Positions 1 through 7,387 of a DNA stretch of 27,999 nucleotides are shown here, one piece after another. Source of the stretch: Candidatus Zixiibacteriota bacterium. Its GTDB lineage: Bacteria > SM23-81 > DAOVCL01. The position numbers and the translations under genes are program-made. The notes beneath the pieces were generated by a model. The model worked only from the letters and a program-made list of their open reading frames with translations. It did no database searches and was not told the origin of the DNA. How positions within the stretch are numbered: the first letter of the stretch is position 1; each line of letters opens with the position of its first letter. The stretch is from assembly GCA_030670005.1 (NCBI GenBank), contig DAOVCL010000003.1:1-27999 (forward strand). The letters are read 5' to 3'.

Positions 1-228
1 CGTCAGGTGAGGGCATCTGACGGCTCAGGGAGGAACCCTCCACTAAAGTGGAGTAGAACCCCCATCTTCTACCCGGCTTTAGCCGAGGGGTTCATTGAGG
101 TTGCCATCAGGTGAGTATCTGACTGACTATCTACCTTCTTATGCCGTCAGAATCGGGGTTCTGACGGCCCAGGAATTTCCATTTTCAAATTTCTATTTTC
201 AAGCCTTCAGGGTAGGAGTCCTACCAGC
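1..228. repeat. Intergenic mosaic of hairpin repeats before the heptosyltransferase
   Basis: The gap holds four structured modules and one tag. Positions 1-9 pair with 14-22 around loop AGGG (second hairpin family, CGTCAGGTG arm). Positions 38-44 (CTCCACT) pair with 47-53 and are followed by TAGAA. Positions 74-78 (CGGCT) pair with 81-85 and are preceded by TTCTAC. Positions 143-152 (GCCGTCAGAA) pair perfectly with 159-168 around loop TCGGGG. At 172-200 lies the tag made of two near-copies of AATTTCCATTTTC. The same modules recur in most other gaps. No gene is seen here. Confidence 0.85.
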
Positions 229-246
229 TTGAGGAGGGTTGCCGAT

Positions 247-1242
247 TTGCAGAAGATCCTAATTATCCGCTTGAGCTCAATTGGGGATATCGTGTTGACC
301 ACTCCCATTTTGCGGGCTCTGAGAAAAAGTTATCCAAAAACCAAGATAGCCTTTTTCACCAAGAGGCGATATCGGGATCTCCTCCTCTTCAACCCACATC
401 TGGATGGGATCTTCACCTGGGAGGACGATCTTGGCAGGCTAAAGGGAGAAAGGTTCGACCTCCTCCTGGACCTGCAGGCCAACCCAAGGAGCCTGCTTCT
501 CTCCCTGAAGTTGAAGGCCTCCCGCAGGATAAGATACAGAAAGAGGCATCTGAGAAGATGGGCATTGACTCGATTTAAATGGATACCTTACCATCCCGTC
601 CACACCGTTGACCTCTACCTCAGGGCCCTGGCACCCCTGGGGATTCCCCAATCCAGCGAAAGATCCCCCAGGTTATATCTCCAGGAAGAGGAGAGGGGGG
701 AGGCCAGGGAATTTCTGCATCGGGAGGGGTTTACCGATGGGATGCTGGTGGGGATAAGCCCCGGAGCAAGATGGGAGAAGAAGCGCTGGCCTCTGGAGAG
801 GTTTGCTCAGGTGGGGGAAAGACTTATCAAGGAGAGGGAAGCAGAGATAATCCTCTTGGGGGATGACGGGGATCGGTCACTGAATAGGAGGATAGTCCAA
901 CTAATGAGAATAAAGCCAATTGATGCGGCGGGGAGAACAGATCTCCGCCTCCTGATTGGCCTCCTAAGACGGTGTGACCTTCTCATCACCAATGATTCCG
1001 GCCCTATGCACATAGCCACCGGGGTGGGAACCCCCGTGGTGGCCATATTTGGCCCCACTCACCCCAAACTTGGCTTTGCCCCCCTGGGGGAGAGAAATAT
1101 TCTCCTTTCAACAAATCAGTCCTGCAGCCCCTGCAGCCTCCACGGCGAGGGGAGGTGCAGGAGATCAAGGAGGCACTGTATGGAGGGCATTACCGTCGAT
1201 GATGTCCTCAGGGCTGCTTCCAGCATACTAAGTAACAAGTAG
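247..1242 (+). CDS. waaF: Glycosyltransferase family 9, probable ADP-heptose:LPS heptosyltransferase II
   Basis: Predicted to transfer L-glycero-D-manno-heptose from ADP-heptose to the LPS inner core at the cytoplasmic face of the inner membrane. The N-terminus (KILIIRLSSIGDIVLTTP) is the typical GT9 first strand and glycine loop. The C-terminal half has the donor-site motif TNDSGPMHIA, then GTPVVAIFGPT, and a cysteine-rich tail (C-x2-C-x2-HG, later RHCMEGIT) like that of WaaF proteins. An upstream TTG at 229 keeps the frame open, but AGGAGGG at 232-238 lies inside that extension and 8 nt before TTG 247, so 247 is preferred (331 aa, normal length). The following gmhB supports a heptose role. 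WaaC or WaaQ-like specificity cannot be excluded. Confidence 0.85.
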   Translation: MQKILIIRLSSIGDIVLTTPILRALRKSYPKTKIAFFTKRRYRDLLLFNPHLDGIFTWEDDLGRLKGERFDLLLDLQANPRSLLLSLKLKASRRIRYRKRHLRRWALTRFKWIPYHPVHTVDLYLRALAPLGIPQSSERSPRLYLQEEERGEAREFLHREGFTDGMLVGISPGARWEKKRWPLERFAQVGERLIKEREAEIILLGDDGDRSLNRRIVQLMRIKPIDAAGRTDLRLLIGLLRRCDLLITNDSGPMHIATGVGTPVVAIFGPTHPKLGFAPLGERNILLSTNQSCSPCSLHGEGRCRRSRRHCMEGITVDDVLRAASSILSNK

Positions 1243-1267
1243 CAATTATCAACTGTCAATTGTCAGG

Positions 1268-1319
1268 CCCCCTGGCTTAGCCGTGAGTTCATTAACCTTT
1301 GCACTAAAGTGCAGTAGAA
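1268..1319. repeat. CTNNAG-family hairpins between waaF and gmhB
   Basis: TGCACT at 1300-1305 pairs with AGTGCA at 1308-1313 and is followed by GTAGAAGG, the foot seen in other copies. A degenerate sister module (GGCTTAGCC) lies at about 1273-1281. Just before, at 1243-1265, is an AT-rich string built on CAATT/TCAACTGTCAATTG. No gene is seen in this gap. Confidence 0.7.
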
Positions 1320-1368
1320 GGTTCCTCCAGGTGGGAGATGCATCCTTCCATAGGAATTCTGTGATAAA

Positions 1369-1974
1369 ATGCGGATGAAAGAAAATACTATTTTGTGCCC
1401 CGGGGTATTCTTGGACAGAGATGGCACCATAAACGAGGAAAGGGGCTATATCACCAGGGTGGAGGAGCTTTCCCTCCTTCCCCATTCAGCAGAGGCAATC
1501 AGGCTGCTAAATAGGCTGGGCTTAAAGGCCGTGGTAGTGACCAACCAGTCGGGGGTAGCCAGGGGCTATCTTACCGAGGAGAGGCTGAGGGAGATAAACG
1601 GATATATGGAGAGACTGCTGAGGGAAGAGGGGGCAGGGCTGGACGGTGTTTACTACTGCCCCCACCACCCCCTCTATGGGAATGAAAACTACCGCCAGAA
1701 CTGCTTCTGCCGCAAGCCCAATCCAGGGATGGTCTTTAGGGCCTCGGCCTATTTCCTCATCGACCCCAAACTCTCCTACATAGTAGGAGATAAGGAGGAA
1801 GACATCGAACTGGCCATTAGGATAGGGGCTAAATCGATCCTGGTCCTCACCGGGATGGGGAGGAAGACACTACAGAATGGGACATCACCATCCTATGCGG
1901 CCGACCACCTATTAGATGCTGCTCGCTGGATTGAGAATGACCTAACAGTTTCCAGGAATCAGGGAAACCTGTAG
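1369..1974 (+). CDS. gmhB: D-glycero-D-manno-heptose-1,7-bisphosphate 7-phosphatase (HAD family)
   Basis: Removes the C7 phosphate of D,D-heptose 1,7-bisphosphate in the cytosolic ADP-heptose pathway that feeds the neighbouring heptosyltransferase. HAD motif I is FLDRDGT (D16, D18), motif II is VVVTNQSG (T58), and motif IV is GDKEED (D141, D145). The zinc loop diagnostic of GmhB/HisB-type phosphatases is present: C97-P-H99, then C112-F-C114 followed by RKPNPGM. The length of 201 aa fits GmhB (about 180-200). No Shine-Dalgarno site precedes ATG 1369 or the second in-frame ATG at 1375. GATAAA at 1363-1368 with an upstream TG could be an extended -10 giving a leaderless start at 1375. Histidinol-phosphatase is the main alternative, less likely in this context. 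Confidence 0.9.
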   Translation: MRMKENTILCPGVFLDRDGTINEERGYITRVEELSLLPHSAEAIRLLNRLGLKAVVVTNQSGVARGYLTEERLREINGYMERLLREEGAGLDGVYYCPHHPLYGNENYRQNCFCRKPNPGMVFRASAYFLIDPKLSYIVGDKEEDIELAIRIGAKSILVLTGMGRKTLQNGTSPSYAADHLLDAARWIENDLTVSRNQGNL

Positions 1975-2245
1975 CCTAAGGAAGGAGCCGTCAGATGCCC
2001 TCATCTGACGGTGGAGAATCTTTAGAACACGAATGACACGAATAAACGAATCTACACGAATAGATAAGGAAATCATTTTTTTATGCCGTCAGGGGCCTGC
2101 CCTGAAAGATGGCCCGTAGGGACAGACCTTCAGGTCTGTCCGCCACCTCAGAAAACCTCTACTCCACTTTAGTGCGGGTCAAGGGCCTTTTAGGCCCTAA
2201 ATAGGGCTAAAGCCCCAAAACCCTCGGCTGAAGCCGGGTAGAAGC
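1975..2245. repeat. Repeat mosaic including a complete four-hairpin composite element (2158-2242)
   Basis: CCGTCAGATG (1988-1997) pairs with 2002-2011 around CCCT. A tag of iterated CACGAAT units lies at 2026-2063. TCAGGG (2089-2094) pairs with 2100-2105. GGACAGACCT (2120-2129) pairs with 2132-2141. Then the composite element runs from TCTAC at 2158 to GTAGA at 2242. It contains CACT/AGTG (2165-2174), AGGGCCT/AGGCCCT (2182-2198), GGGCT/AGCCC (2204-2215) and CGGCT/AGCCG (2225-2236). A reverse-oriented homologue lies at 10195-10281. No gene is seen here. Confidence 0.85.
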
Positions 2246-2255
2246 TAAGGATAGA

Positions 2256-2615
2256 GTGACCAAGCCCTTCACCATAGGTGACAAGCTCCTCATTGGCCTG
2301 CTGATCTGCTGGAGCCTTTCAGCCCTTCTCCCGCGGAGAGGGCCCGGGGATTGGGCCCTGATTGAGGCAGACGGGAAGCCTCTTGGCCGTTTTCCCTTAA
2401 AGGGAGAGGAGGATATCTCCGCCCAGGGCCCCTTAGGGATAACCCATATCAGGATCGCCGGGGGAAGGGTCTGGGTTGTGGACTCTCCCTGCCCCCACAA
2501 GCTCTGTGTGAAGATGGGGAAGAAGGTCAGGGCTGGAGAGGTGATAGTCTGCGTGCCCAACAGGGTGATAGTGAGAGTGGAAGGAAGAAGGGACTTTGAC
2601 TCGATCACCCCATAA
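2256..2615 (+). CDS. NusG domain II-containing membrane-anchored protein
   Basis: A 119-aa protein with one N-terminal membrane segment (about residues 9-27) and an extracytoplasmic domain. The domain carries the NusG-II-like core: KMGKKVRAGEVIVCVPNRV preceded by a cysteine pair in DSPCPHKLCV. Families with this architecture are usually encoded next to Gx transporter / heptaprenyl-diphosphate-synthase-component-I-like proteins, as here. Their biochemical role is not established and I do not assign one. The start is GTG 2256 with AAGG at 2247-2250. The 3' end overlaps the next gene by 20 nt, which suggests translational coupling. Despite the name it is not the transcription factor NusG: it has no N-terminal NGN domain. 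Confidence 0.8.
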   Translation: MTKPFTIGDKLLIGLLICWSLSALLPRRGPGDWALIEADGKPLGRFPLKGEEDISAQGPLGITHIRIAGGRVWVVDSPCPHKLCVKMGKKVRAGEVIVCVPNRVIVRVEGRRDFDSITP

Positions 2616-3132
2616 GGGGGGGGCGCAAAAGCTCACCAGGCTCTCCCTCCTGGTGGCCTTAGGGCTGGCCCTTTATACCGTGGAAAGCCTCATCCCCCTA
2701 CCCTTAGGAAGGGTGGGACTGGCCAACTTAGCTACCCTGCTTGCCCTCTCCCTCTTTGGGGGAGGGGAGGCCCTTCTGGTTATGGGGATGAGGGTTCTTT
2801 TAGGCTCCATCCTGCTAGGTGGCCCCCTTAACCCAGCATCCCTGCTCTCCTTTGCCGGAGGGGTGGCCAGCACCTCGATGATGATCCTCCTCTTTCCACT
2901 CTATCCCCGGGTCTTCAGCATAGTGGGGATAAGCATCTGGGGGGCCCTGGCCCACAACCTAGCCCAGATCTTGGCTGCCTACCTTCTTCTGGGCAGGGCC
3001 GAAGGCATATTCAGCCTTCTGCCCCTCATCCCTCTCATCTCCCTTGCTGGGGGTCTCATCGTGGGCTTACTGGCCTGGTTGGTTATCTCCCGGCTCCTAG
3101 CGTGGGAATGGAACGACCACGGATTAGAATGA
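2596..3132 (+). CDS. Gx transporter family protein (heptaprenyl diphosphate synthase component I-like)
   Basis: A 178-aa integral membrane protein with about five hydrophobic segments. Recognisable family stretches are VESLIPLPLGRVGLANLATL, the glycine-proline stretch LLGSILLGGPLNPASLLSFA, and AHNLAQILAAYLLLG. The fold resembles ECF-transporter S components, so small-molecule uptake is a reasonable guess, but the substrate is unknown. The older 'heptaprenyl synthase' name is historical. Start TTG 2596 lies inside the end of the preceding gene, with GAAGGG just upstream at about 2587-2592. The conserved part begins near QKLTRLSLLVAL, and a start a few codons later cannot be excluded. Confidence 0.75.
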   Translation: MTRSPHKGGAQKLTRLSLLVALGLALYTVESLIPLPLGRVGLANLATLLALSLFGGGEALLVMGMRVLLGSILLGGPLNPASLLSFAGGVASTSMMILLFPLYPRVFSIVGISIWGALAHNLAQILAAYLLLGRAEGIFSLLPLIPLISLAGGLIVGLLAWLVISRLLAWEWNDHGLE

Positions 3133-3184
3133 AAAGACGAAAGCCGAGAGCCAAAAGAAGAAAATACAAAAGCTGAATGCTGAA

Positions 3185-3345
3185 TAGTCACCACGGATGA
3201 ACACGGAATGGCACATGAATTTCTATTTTCCATCCTTCAGGGAAGGAACCCTGCACTAAAGTGCGGTAGAAAGACCATCGCCGTCAGAATCGGGGTTCTG
3301 ACGGCTCGGGGGAATTTCCATTTTCCAATTTCTATTTTCCTACTT
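3185..3345. repeat. Ordered repeat cassette upstream of comEC
   Basis: In order: the ACCACGGATGAACACGG tag (about 3190-3207), one AATTTCTATTTTCC unit (3219-3232), GCACT/AGTGC hairpin 3253-3264 with foot GGTAGAA, the perfect 10-bp hairpin GCCGTCAGAA (3280-3289) with 3296-3305 around loop TCGGGG, and the double AATTTCCATTTTCC tag (3313-3340). The hairpin at 3280 is identical in arms and loop to the one at 143-168. The stretch 3133-3185 is purine-rich and has no recognisable gene. Confidence 0.85.
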
Positions 3346-3353
3346 TTAAGGTT

Positions 3354-5645
3354 ATGCAGAGACAGCCAGCTTTAAAGGCCGGGATAGCCTTCGGCTTAGG
3401 GATAATTGGAGGAAGCTATCTCCGCCCGCCGCTTCTCCCCCTGTTTTCGGCCCTGGTCATCCTCTCCCTCCTCACCATTTTTGCCCATTTCAGAAGAAGC
3501 AATCTCCTAACTCCCCTGATCTTTCTAACACTTATGGCTGGAGGGGCAACAAGGTATGGGGTAAAGGCCTGGCTGCTTCCCTCCCATCACATCTCCCGGG
3601 TGATTGGCTCAGGATGGGTGACATTGGAAGGGCAGGTCTCCTCAGACCCAGACTTTGATGGCCATAGGACGAGATTTAAGCTGAAGTCAGAGAGGATCCA
3701 TTTCAGGGGGAGGGGAATCTCCACCAGAGGGGGGATCCTGGTCAAGGCAACCATTCCCCCTCAGCTCATCCATTATGGAAATAGGCTGGAACTCCAGGGT
3801 TGGCTCTCCGAGCCCCCCTCTGCGGCTAACCCCGGGCAGTTCGACTACCGCAACTACCTTCATCAGCACGGCACCTATAAGCTGATGACCATAAGGAATC
3901 CCTCCAGGGTTAAACTCCTCGGCCAGGGGGGAAATCCAATTCGATATCACATCCTATCCCCCTTGAGGAGATTCTTCCTCTCCTCCATAGACTCCCATCT
4001 CCGCGGTGACCCGGCTCACCTGCTGAAGGGCATCCTCTTAGGAGAAAGGAAGGGACTATCCAAAAGGGTGCAGAGGGCCTTCGCCGATGCCGGTGTGATC
4101 CATGTGTTGGCCGTTTCCGGCCTCCATGTGGGACTGGTGATCACCATATTCTTAACCCTCTTCCGTGCTTTAAGGCTGGGCTTCAGACCCAGTAGTCTGG
4201 CCACCATCCTTGTGCTTGCCGCCTACTGTGGGGTGGCTCAATTTCGACCCTCTGTAGTCAGGTCCTCCATTATGGGGACGCTCATCCTGTGGGGGCTCTG
4301 TATGCAGAGGAAGACCAATCTCCTCAACTCCATTGGAGCTGCAGGCCTCCTCATCCTGCTCTTAAATCCCCAATCCATCTTTGACATCGGATTCCAGCTC
4401 TCCTTTATGGCCACCATCTCCATAGTCTACCTCTATCCAAGGCTAAGGGAGCTTTCCCCGCGACCTCTGAGGGAGGGAGGCGCCCTCAGGAGGTGGCTGT
4501 GGGGTTCACTTCTGGTCTCCCTCTCTGCCCAACTGGGGATAATTCCTTTATTAATCAGCCACTTCCACCGCGTTCCCCTTATCTCTCCTCTCTCCAACCT
4601 CCTAATCGTTCCCCTGGTCGGGGTTAGCTTGGCCCTGGGCCTGGCCAGCTCAGCCGCCTCCATCCTCAGCCTTAAGCTGGACTATATCTTTTCCGCCGCC
4701 AACTGGCTCTTCCTCAAGCTCACCCTCTGGCTCACAGCCCTCCTCTCCCGTATCCCCTGCTCATCGATCTCCGTCCCCCAACCCCCACCGGTAGTGATTG
4801 GCTTCTACTACCTTCTCCTCATCCCCCTTGCCTACATAAAATCATCCCTCAAGGCACGTAAGGCCCTACTTGTTATCACTCTCATCTTAGCCAACCTACT
4901 TAGCTGGAAGGGGGCATTAAAGGGTAAAGACAGCCTTAAGGTCACCTTTTTGGCTGTGGGAGAGGGAAGCTCGACGGTCATTCAGCTTCCCGGAGGGGGA
5001 ACAATCGTCGTTGATGGAGGTGGGAAGAAGAGGGGATTTAACTTCGGGGAGAGGGTGGTCATCCCTTACCTTCAATCCATAGGAAAAAGGAGGATAGACC
5101 TTCTGGTAGTTACCAAACCCTCCAAAGGGAACATAGCTGGTCTCATCCCCATCCTGAGGGAGTATAGACCAAAAGGGGTGATCGATCAAGGGACAACTTT
5201 TTCCTCCTCAATCTATCTAAAATTTCTACGGGAGGTAAAGAAAAGGGATATACCATACTTTAGCCCCTTAGAGCGATTTACCATCAACCCCTCATCCGGG
5301 GTAAAGATGGAATTTCTCCCCTCATCCCCAGGGCTGGCCCTCAGGCTCACCTATGGGAGGATGAGCCTTCTTTTGCTGGGAGAGATGGGGAAACTCACTC
5401 AGCAGCGGCCAATTGACATAGAGAGCAAGGTCATCGGGACAGCCAACCCAGGGGAATTGACCAACTCCTTCTTAAGAAAGGTTGGCCCCCAATTGGTAAT
5501 CGCCCCTTCCCTCTCCCCCCAGGAAAGGGAACGGTTCACCGAACTGGGGATAACTCCACTTAATCTCAAGCGAGAAGGGGCAATCACAATTAGCTCCGAC
5601 GGAGAGAAGTGGGAATTAAGAAAATATTTGACAAAGGGGAAATGA
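3354..5645 (+). CDS. comEC: ComEC/Rec2-family DNA-uptake channel with degenerate MBL domain
   Basis: Inner-membrane channel for single-stranded DNA entry during natural transformation. The order is N-terminal hydrophobic segments (about residues 8-70), the OB-like DUF4131 region (GWVTLEGQVSSDPD, then NPGQFDYRNYLHQHG), the Competence domain (LLKGILLGERKGLS, HVLAVSGLHVGLV, then multiple membrane segments), and a C-terminal MBL domain from about residue 528 to 763. In that domain the usual H-x-D-x-D-H site reads TKPSKGN at residues 587-593, the upstream D-V-G-Q-G-D-x motif reads AVGEGSS, and later ligand motifs are also lost, so hydrolase activity looks absent. Only VDGGG is preserved. The start is ATG 3354 with a weak AAGG. 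Full length (763 aa) with no frameshift. No other competence gene is nearby. Confidence 0.9.
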   Translation: MQRQPALKAGIAFGLGIIGGSYLRPPLLPLFSALVILSLLTIFAHFRRSNLLTPLIFLTLMAGGATRYGVKAWLLPSHHISRVIGSGWVTLEGQVSSDPDFDGHRTRFKLKSERIHFRGRGISTRGGILVKATIPPQLIHYGNRLELQGWLSEPPSAANPGQFDYRNYLHQHGTYKLMTIRNPSRVKLLGQGGNPIRYHILSPLRRFFLSSIDSHLRGDPAHLLKGILLGERKGLSKRVQRAFADAGVIHVLAVSGLHVGLVITIFLTLFRALRLGFRPSSLATILVLAAYCGVAQFRPSVVRSSIMGTLILWGLCMQRKTNLLNSIGAAGLLILLLNPQSIFDIGFQLSFMATISIVYLYPRLRELSPRPLREGGALRRWLWGSLLVSLSAQLGIIPLLISHFHRVPLISPLSNLLIVPLVGVSLALGLASSAASILSLKLDYIFSAANWLFLKLTLWLTALLSRIPCSSISVPQPPPVVIGFYYLLLIPLAYIKSSLKARKALLVITLILANLLSWKGALKGKDSLKVTFLAVGEGSSTVIQLPGGGTIVVDGGGKKRGFNFGERVVIPYLQSIGKRRIDLLVVTKPSKGNIAGLIPILREYRPKGVIDQGTTFSSSIYLKFLREVKKRDIPYFSPLERFTINPSSGVKMEFLPSSPGLALRLTYGRMSLLLLGEMGKLTQQRPIDIESKVIGTANPGELTNSFLRKVGPQLVIAPSLSPQERERFTELGITPLNLKREGAITISSDGEKWELRKYLTKGK

Positions 5646-5656
5646 TTTGGTAATTT
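5628..5656 (+). promoter_or_regulatory. Candidate sigma-70 promoter for the DUF4388 gene
   Basis: A perfect TTGACA (5628-5633), 17 nt, then TAATTT (5651-5656), located in the last codons of comEC. Transcription would begin around 5663, within a few bases of ATG 5666, where no Shine-Dalgarno site is visible. The -10 matches only 3 of 6 positions, so this is tentative. Confidence 0.4.
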
Positions 5657-5665
5657 GTATACAGA

Positions 5666-6829
5666 ATGGGAATCAAAGGAAAATTGGAGACTGTCTCCCT
5701 TCCAGATCTCTTCCAGCTTTTGAGTATAGGGAGAAAGACGGGCACCTTAACCATATCCAACGAATACTCCCACAAGGAAATAGCCTTCAAAGATGGAAAG
5801 GTGGTGCACAGTTCCTCATCTAAGGAGGAGGAGTTTTTAGGGAATCTCCTCCTGAAGAAGGGAATTATTTCAGAGGCCGATTTGGGGAAAGCCCTGAGGG
5901 TGGGGAGGGAGAAGGGAAGGAAGTTGGGAAGTGTCCTGGTTGAGCTGGGGTTGGCCCCAGAGGGGGAGATAGCCGGTTGGCTGAGACGTCAGGCAGAGGA
6001 GTCCATCTATGACCTCTTCGGCTGGGAGAAGGGGGAATTCTCCTTTGAGGAGGGAAGACTTCCCCCCGCAGGGGACCTCATTTCCCCCTTAGAGGTGATG
6101 AGCCTGATTATGGAGGGCACCAAAAGGATGGATGAGCTCTCTGAGCTGCAGAGGAAGCTTCCCCCTCCCCATACCATCCTTAAGATTAAGGATTTTTTCC
6201 AGACCGAAGTGGAGGAGTTTACCCTCACTCCGCTCCAGATTCAGGTTCTCCCCCTCATAGATGGCCGCCGGCCTATAGGGGAAGTCATCGAAGAGGCCGA
6301 GATCGGAGGATACCTCACCACAAAAGCCATATATGACCTCCTCTCCGCCGACCTGCTGGAGAAGGTAGGGGGGAAACCATGTAAGGAGAAGGCACTGGAC
6401 GAGCCGGCGATCCTCCATCTGGTAATAGACCTCTACCAAAGGATCTTCCTTATTATTCAAAACCAGATGGTAAAAAAGCTGGGGCCTCAGGCTAAGAGGT
6501 TGGCCCATAATGCCTTTACCAGAACTAAAAAGAGACACTCCAGACTTTTTCGAGGGGTCAAGCTGAGGGATGACTCCCTGCCGGACTTTACCCTGTTGGA
6601 GGCCAAGGCCTTATCCCTCCCCCCTCCTATCCGTTTTCACCTCCTCTTGGGGGGGATGAGCGACCTAACCAGGGAAAATCTGGCGCAGCTTCAGGATGCC
6701 TTAGGGAAGAACATAAGAAGGGAGACGATAAGGAGGGTCGAAGCCGAAGTGGGACCCCTCTTGGAGGAAAAATCTTCCTCTTTTCGCCGTATAGCTATGG
6801 ATGAGGAGATAAAAAGAGCTTTAGCCTGA
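5666..6829 (+). CDS. DUF4388 domain-containing protein
   Basis: A soluble 387-aa protein. Residues 1 to about 95 match the DUF4388 (PATAN-like) pattern: GKLETVSLPDLFQLLSIGRK, then TGTLTI, IAFKDGKVVHS and a following helix bundle (LLLKKGIISEADLGKAL). That helical stretch resembles the N-terminal module of PilB/GspE-type proteins. Residues 100-150 continue with DLFGWEKGEFSFEEG, a known partner motif of DUF4388. The C-terminal 200 residues are helical, unrecognised and charged. Such proteins are often linked to gliding, type IV pili or two-component signalling, but nothing here fixes the role. It starts 20 nt after comEC. The stop codon at 6827-6829 abuts the left end of a repeat element. Confidence 0.75.
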   Translation: MGIKGKLETVSLPDLFQLLSIGRKTGTLTISNEYSHKEIAFKDGKVVHSSSSKEEEFLGNLLLKKGIISEADLGKALRVGREKGRKLGSVLVELGLAPEGEIAGWLRRQAEESIYDLFGWEKGEFSFEEGRLPPAGDLISPLEVMSLIMEGTKRMDELSELQRKLPPPHTILKIKDFFQTEVEEFTLTPLQIQVLPLIDGRRPIGEVIEEAEIGGYLTTKAIYDLLSADLLEKVGGKPCKEKALDEPAILHLVIDLYQRIFLIIQNQMVKKLGPQAKRLAHNAFTRTKKRHSRLFRGVKLRDDSLPDFTLLEAKALSLPPPIRFHLLLGGMSDLTRENLAQLQDALGKNIRRETIRRVEAEVGPLLEEKSSSFRRIAMDEEIKRALA

Positions 6830-7016
6830 ATAATTCGTATGCCACAAAGGCACCAAGCCACAAAGTCTTGATTAAATATAAATTAAGCAGATGTTCACAG
6901 GGTTAATGCGAAGAAAATCAGTTAAATAAACAGGTGTTTTTATGTTTAATCCCCTTAGTGATCCTTCGACTTCGCTCAGGACATGCTTAGAGGCTTCGTG
7001 GCTAAATTTATGAATA
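6830..7016. repeat. MITE-like repeat, copy 1
   Basis: The left arm GCCACAAAGGCACCAAG (6841-6857) is matched 13 of 17 by the reverse complement of 6986-7002 (CTTAGAGGCTTCGTGGC). The internal module GTTCACAGGGTTAAT lies at 6893-6907. The right part (6954-7016, CTTAGTGATCC.. to ..TTTATGAATA) recurs almost unchanged at 20828-20892, and the left part recurs at 20535-20551 in the same order. No transposase is present, so this looks non-autonomous. The ATG at 6983 lies inside the repeat and is not used as a gene start here. Confidence 0.7.
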
Positions 7017-7042
7017 GTTTGGGTTTGAATAAAGGAGGGAAT

Positions 7043-7387
7043 TTGCACTCATCTATTATCCTATTCCCCCTCTTCGCGGTAATTGGATCCCGGAATGGGG
7101 GACCAGGCCTTCTCCCCATTATGGGGAGCATTTTGGCCCTAATTCTGTTTGGCCTGGCTTTCGGTTATGTAATTCAGCTCTACCGCTACACCCGGGGCGG
7201 CCAATCGGCTAAGGCCTGGGGCCTACTTTCTGGGGCCCTCCTTCTCTTAGCCTTAAAGGGGATACTTGAACTTGCTCGTCTGGCAACCATCTTTTATGTT
7301 AACCCCAAGACAGGGGCCCTGGTTACATTTCTCGCTGCCCTCCTCTTGGCACTTGGCTTCAGGCACCAGAAGAAGATACTAAGATAA
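7043..7387 (+). CDS. Small hypothetical membrane protein upstream of valS
   Basis: A 114-aa protein I do not recognise. It has hydrophobic segments at about residues 3-15, 25-45, 58-78 and 88-107, a basic loop YRYTRGGQSAK, and a basic C-terminal tail RHQKKILR. The frame is open back to ATG 6983 and ATG 7010, but both lie in a dispersed repeat also found at 20828-20892. TTG 7043 follows AAAGGAGGG (7031-7039) and begins the first hydrophobic stretch, so I choose it, although the spacing is short. The stop overlaps the valS start by one base (TAATG), so translation is likely coupled. No function can be assigned. Confidence 0.6.
   Translation: MHSSIILFPLFAVIGSRNGGPGLLPIMGSILALILFGLAFGYVIQLYRYTRGGQSAKAWGLLSGALLLLALKGILELARLATIFYVNPKTGALVTFLAALLLALGFRHQKKILR

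Noticed and set aside
807..1058. Minus-strand open frames throughout the window
   Set aside because: All lie opposite well-supported genes and read as low-complexity shadows. None has a start signal or recognisable protein family.
6830..7042. T-box or other riboswitch controlling valS
   Set aside because: No T-box core sequence or terminator/antiterminator pair is visible, and the gap is accounted for by a dispersed repeat.
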